This document shows positions 20,941 through 21,433 of a stretch of DNA of 21,433 nucleotides, piece after piece. Each line of letters starts with the position of its first letter. Within the stretch, counting starts at the first letter, position 1. A program made the translations under genes and the position numbers. This DNA comes from Pelargonium nanum (taxonomy: Eukaryota > Streptophyta > Magnoliopsida > Geraniales > Geraniaceae). The DNA lies in contig JAYMTF010001764.1 in NCBI GenBank assembly GCA_036897485.1, positions 1 through 21,433 of the forward strand. Reading direction: 5' to 3'. The notes beneath the pieces are model-generated. The model did no database searches. It saw only the letters and a program-made list of their open reading frames with translations, and had not been told where the DNA came from.

Positions 20941-21433
20941 AATGTCTCGGAGACGCAGAAGATGAAGACAAACCAAACGCAGCGTTTCAAGTTGGTTGCA
21001 GTGGGATGGGCTTGTCCAGCCAAATTGGTACTCAGCTCAAAAATTCATAGTTGGTCTGACTTGCTGAGTGGCTTGAGTCTATTCCTAATTGGGCTAAATG
21101 GCCCATATTGCCATTCGTGTTAAGTATTTGTTATTTATTTTTATTTTTTTGAGACGAAGTGTTTGTAATCTTTTTTATTGTCAACTTAAACAGTACTTGA
21201 TTAACTTGTTTGATCCACAGATCTTAAAAGATTAGCGAAAATCGTAAGCATAATTAGCGGTGTTCATGATTAAGCTTGGACCTAGTTTTTGGATCTAATG
21301 AGATCGAATTCAAACCGAATTGAATTGGACAAAATTCATTTGGTCTATATATATTGATTTTTCTATAAATTTAAGGAGGAGGATTCACACATGTATTTTA
21401 TTTACATGTATTTTCCCATATATTTGGTATAAC
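20941..21433. other. Spacer at the right edge
   Basis: A TGGGCT/GGCCCA pair occurs near 21080-21110, recalling the promoter-element clusters elsewhere in the window. No gene or repeat was recognised, though a neighbouring gene may begin beyond the edge. Confidence 0.4.

Overview
This is plant nuclear DNA, and the conserved features point to a flowering plant. It has GT-AG introns, TATA boxes, AT-rich spacers, a canonical MIR164 hairpin and a plastid-type D-alanine-D-alanine ligase split into 24 exons. Nothing bacterial, no rRNA or tRNA gene and no CRISPR array was seen. The species cannot be named. Two of the genes (SDR and the WUN1-like gene) have GC-rich coding stretches in an otherwise AT-rich window.

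Layout. (1) 1-630: spacer and promoter. (2) 632-1849, plus strand: a two-exon short-chain dehydrogenase/reductase of the SDR110C / SDR2a-like type. (3) 1850-4040: AT-rich spacer holding a minus-strand tRNA-derived SINE (2819-3021) with matching 8-bp flanks. (4) 3887-4535: a cluster of TGGGCT/AGCCCA promoter elements, a TATA box and a small unrecognised 86-aa ORF. (5) 5315-5966, plus strand: a WUN1/WI12-like (NTF2-fold, wound/senescence-induced) gene whose frame is broken by a 17-nt segment bracketed by 7-bp direct repeats. (6) 6164-15094, minus strand: a complete gene for a 949-aa protein with two fused D-Ala-D-Ala ligase modules and a likely chloroplast transit peptide. All 24 exons were traced and their phases agree. 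It converges on the WUN1-like gene with 197 bp between the stop codons. (7) 15185-19640: long spacer with a second, denser TGGGCC/GGCCCA cluster and no recognisable gene. (8) 19661-19938: MIR164 with TATA box, mature miRNA on the 5' arm and a star strand with the expected 2-nt 3' overhang. (9) 19940-21433: spacer with short direct repeats.

The genes do not form one pathway. They are independent plant loci: a probable hormone or specialised-metabolism oxidoreductase, a stress/senescence-associated NTF2-like gene, a plastid peptidoglycan-type ligase, and a microRNA that in other plants targets NAC transcription factors. I found no convincing new multi-gene system. The strongest points for a second look are the WUN1-like break, the divergent active-site motifs of the two ligase modules, the SDR composition switch and start-codon duplication, and the orphan promoter-element cluster near 16 kb.
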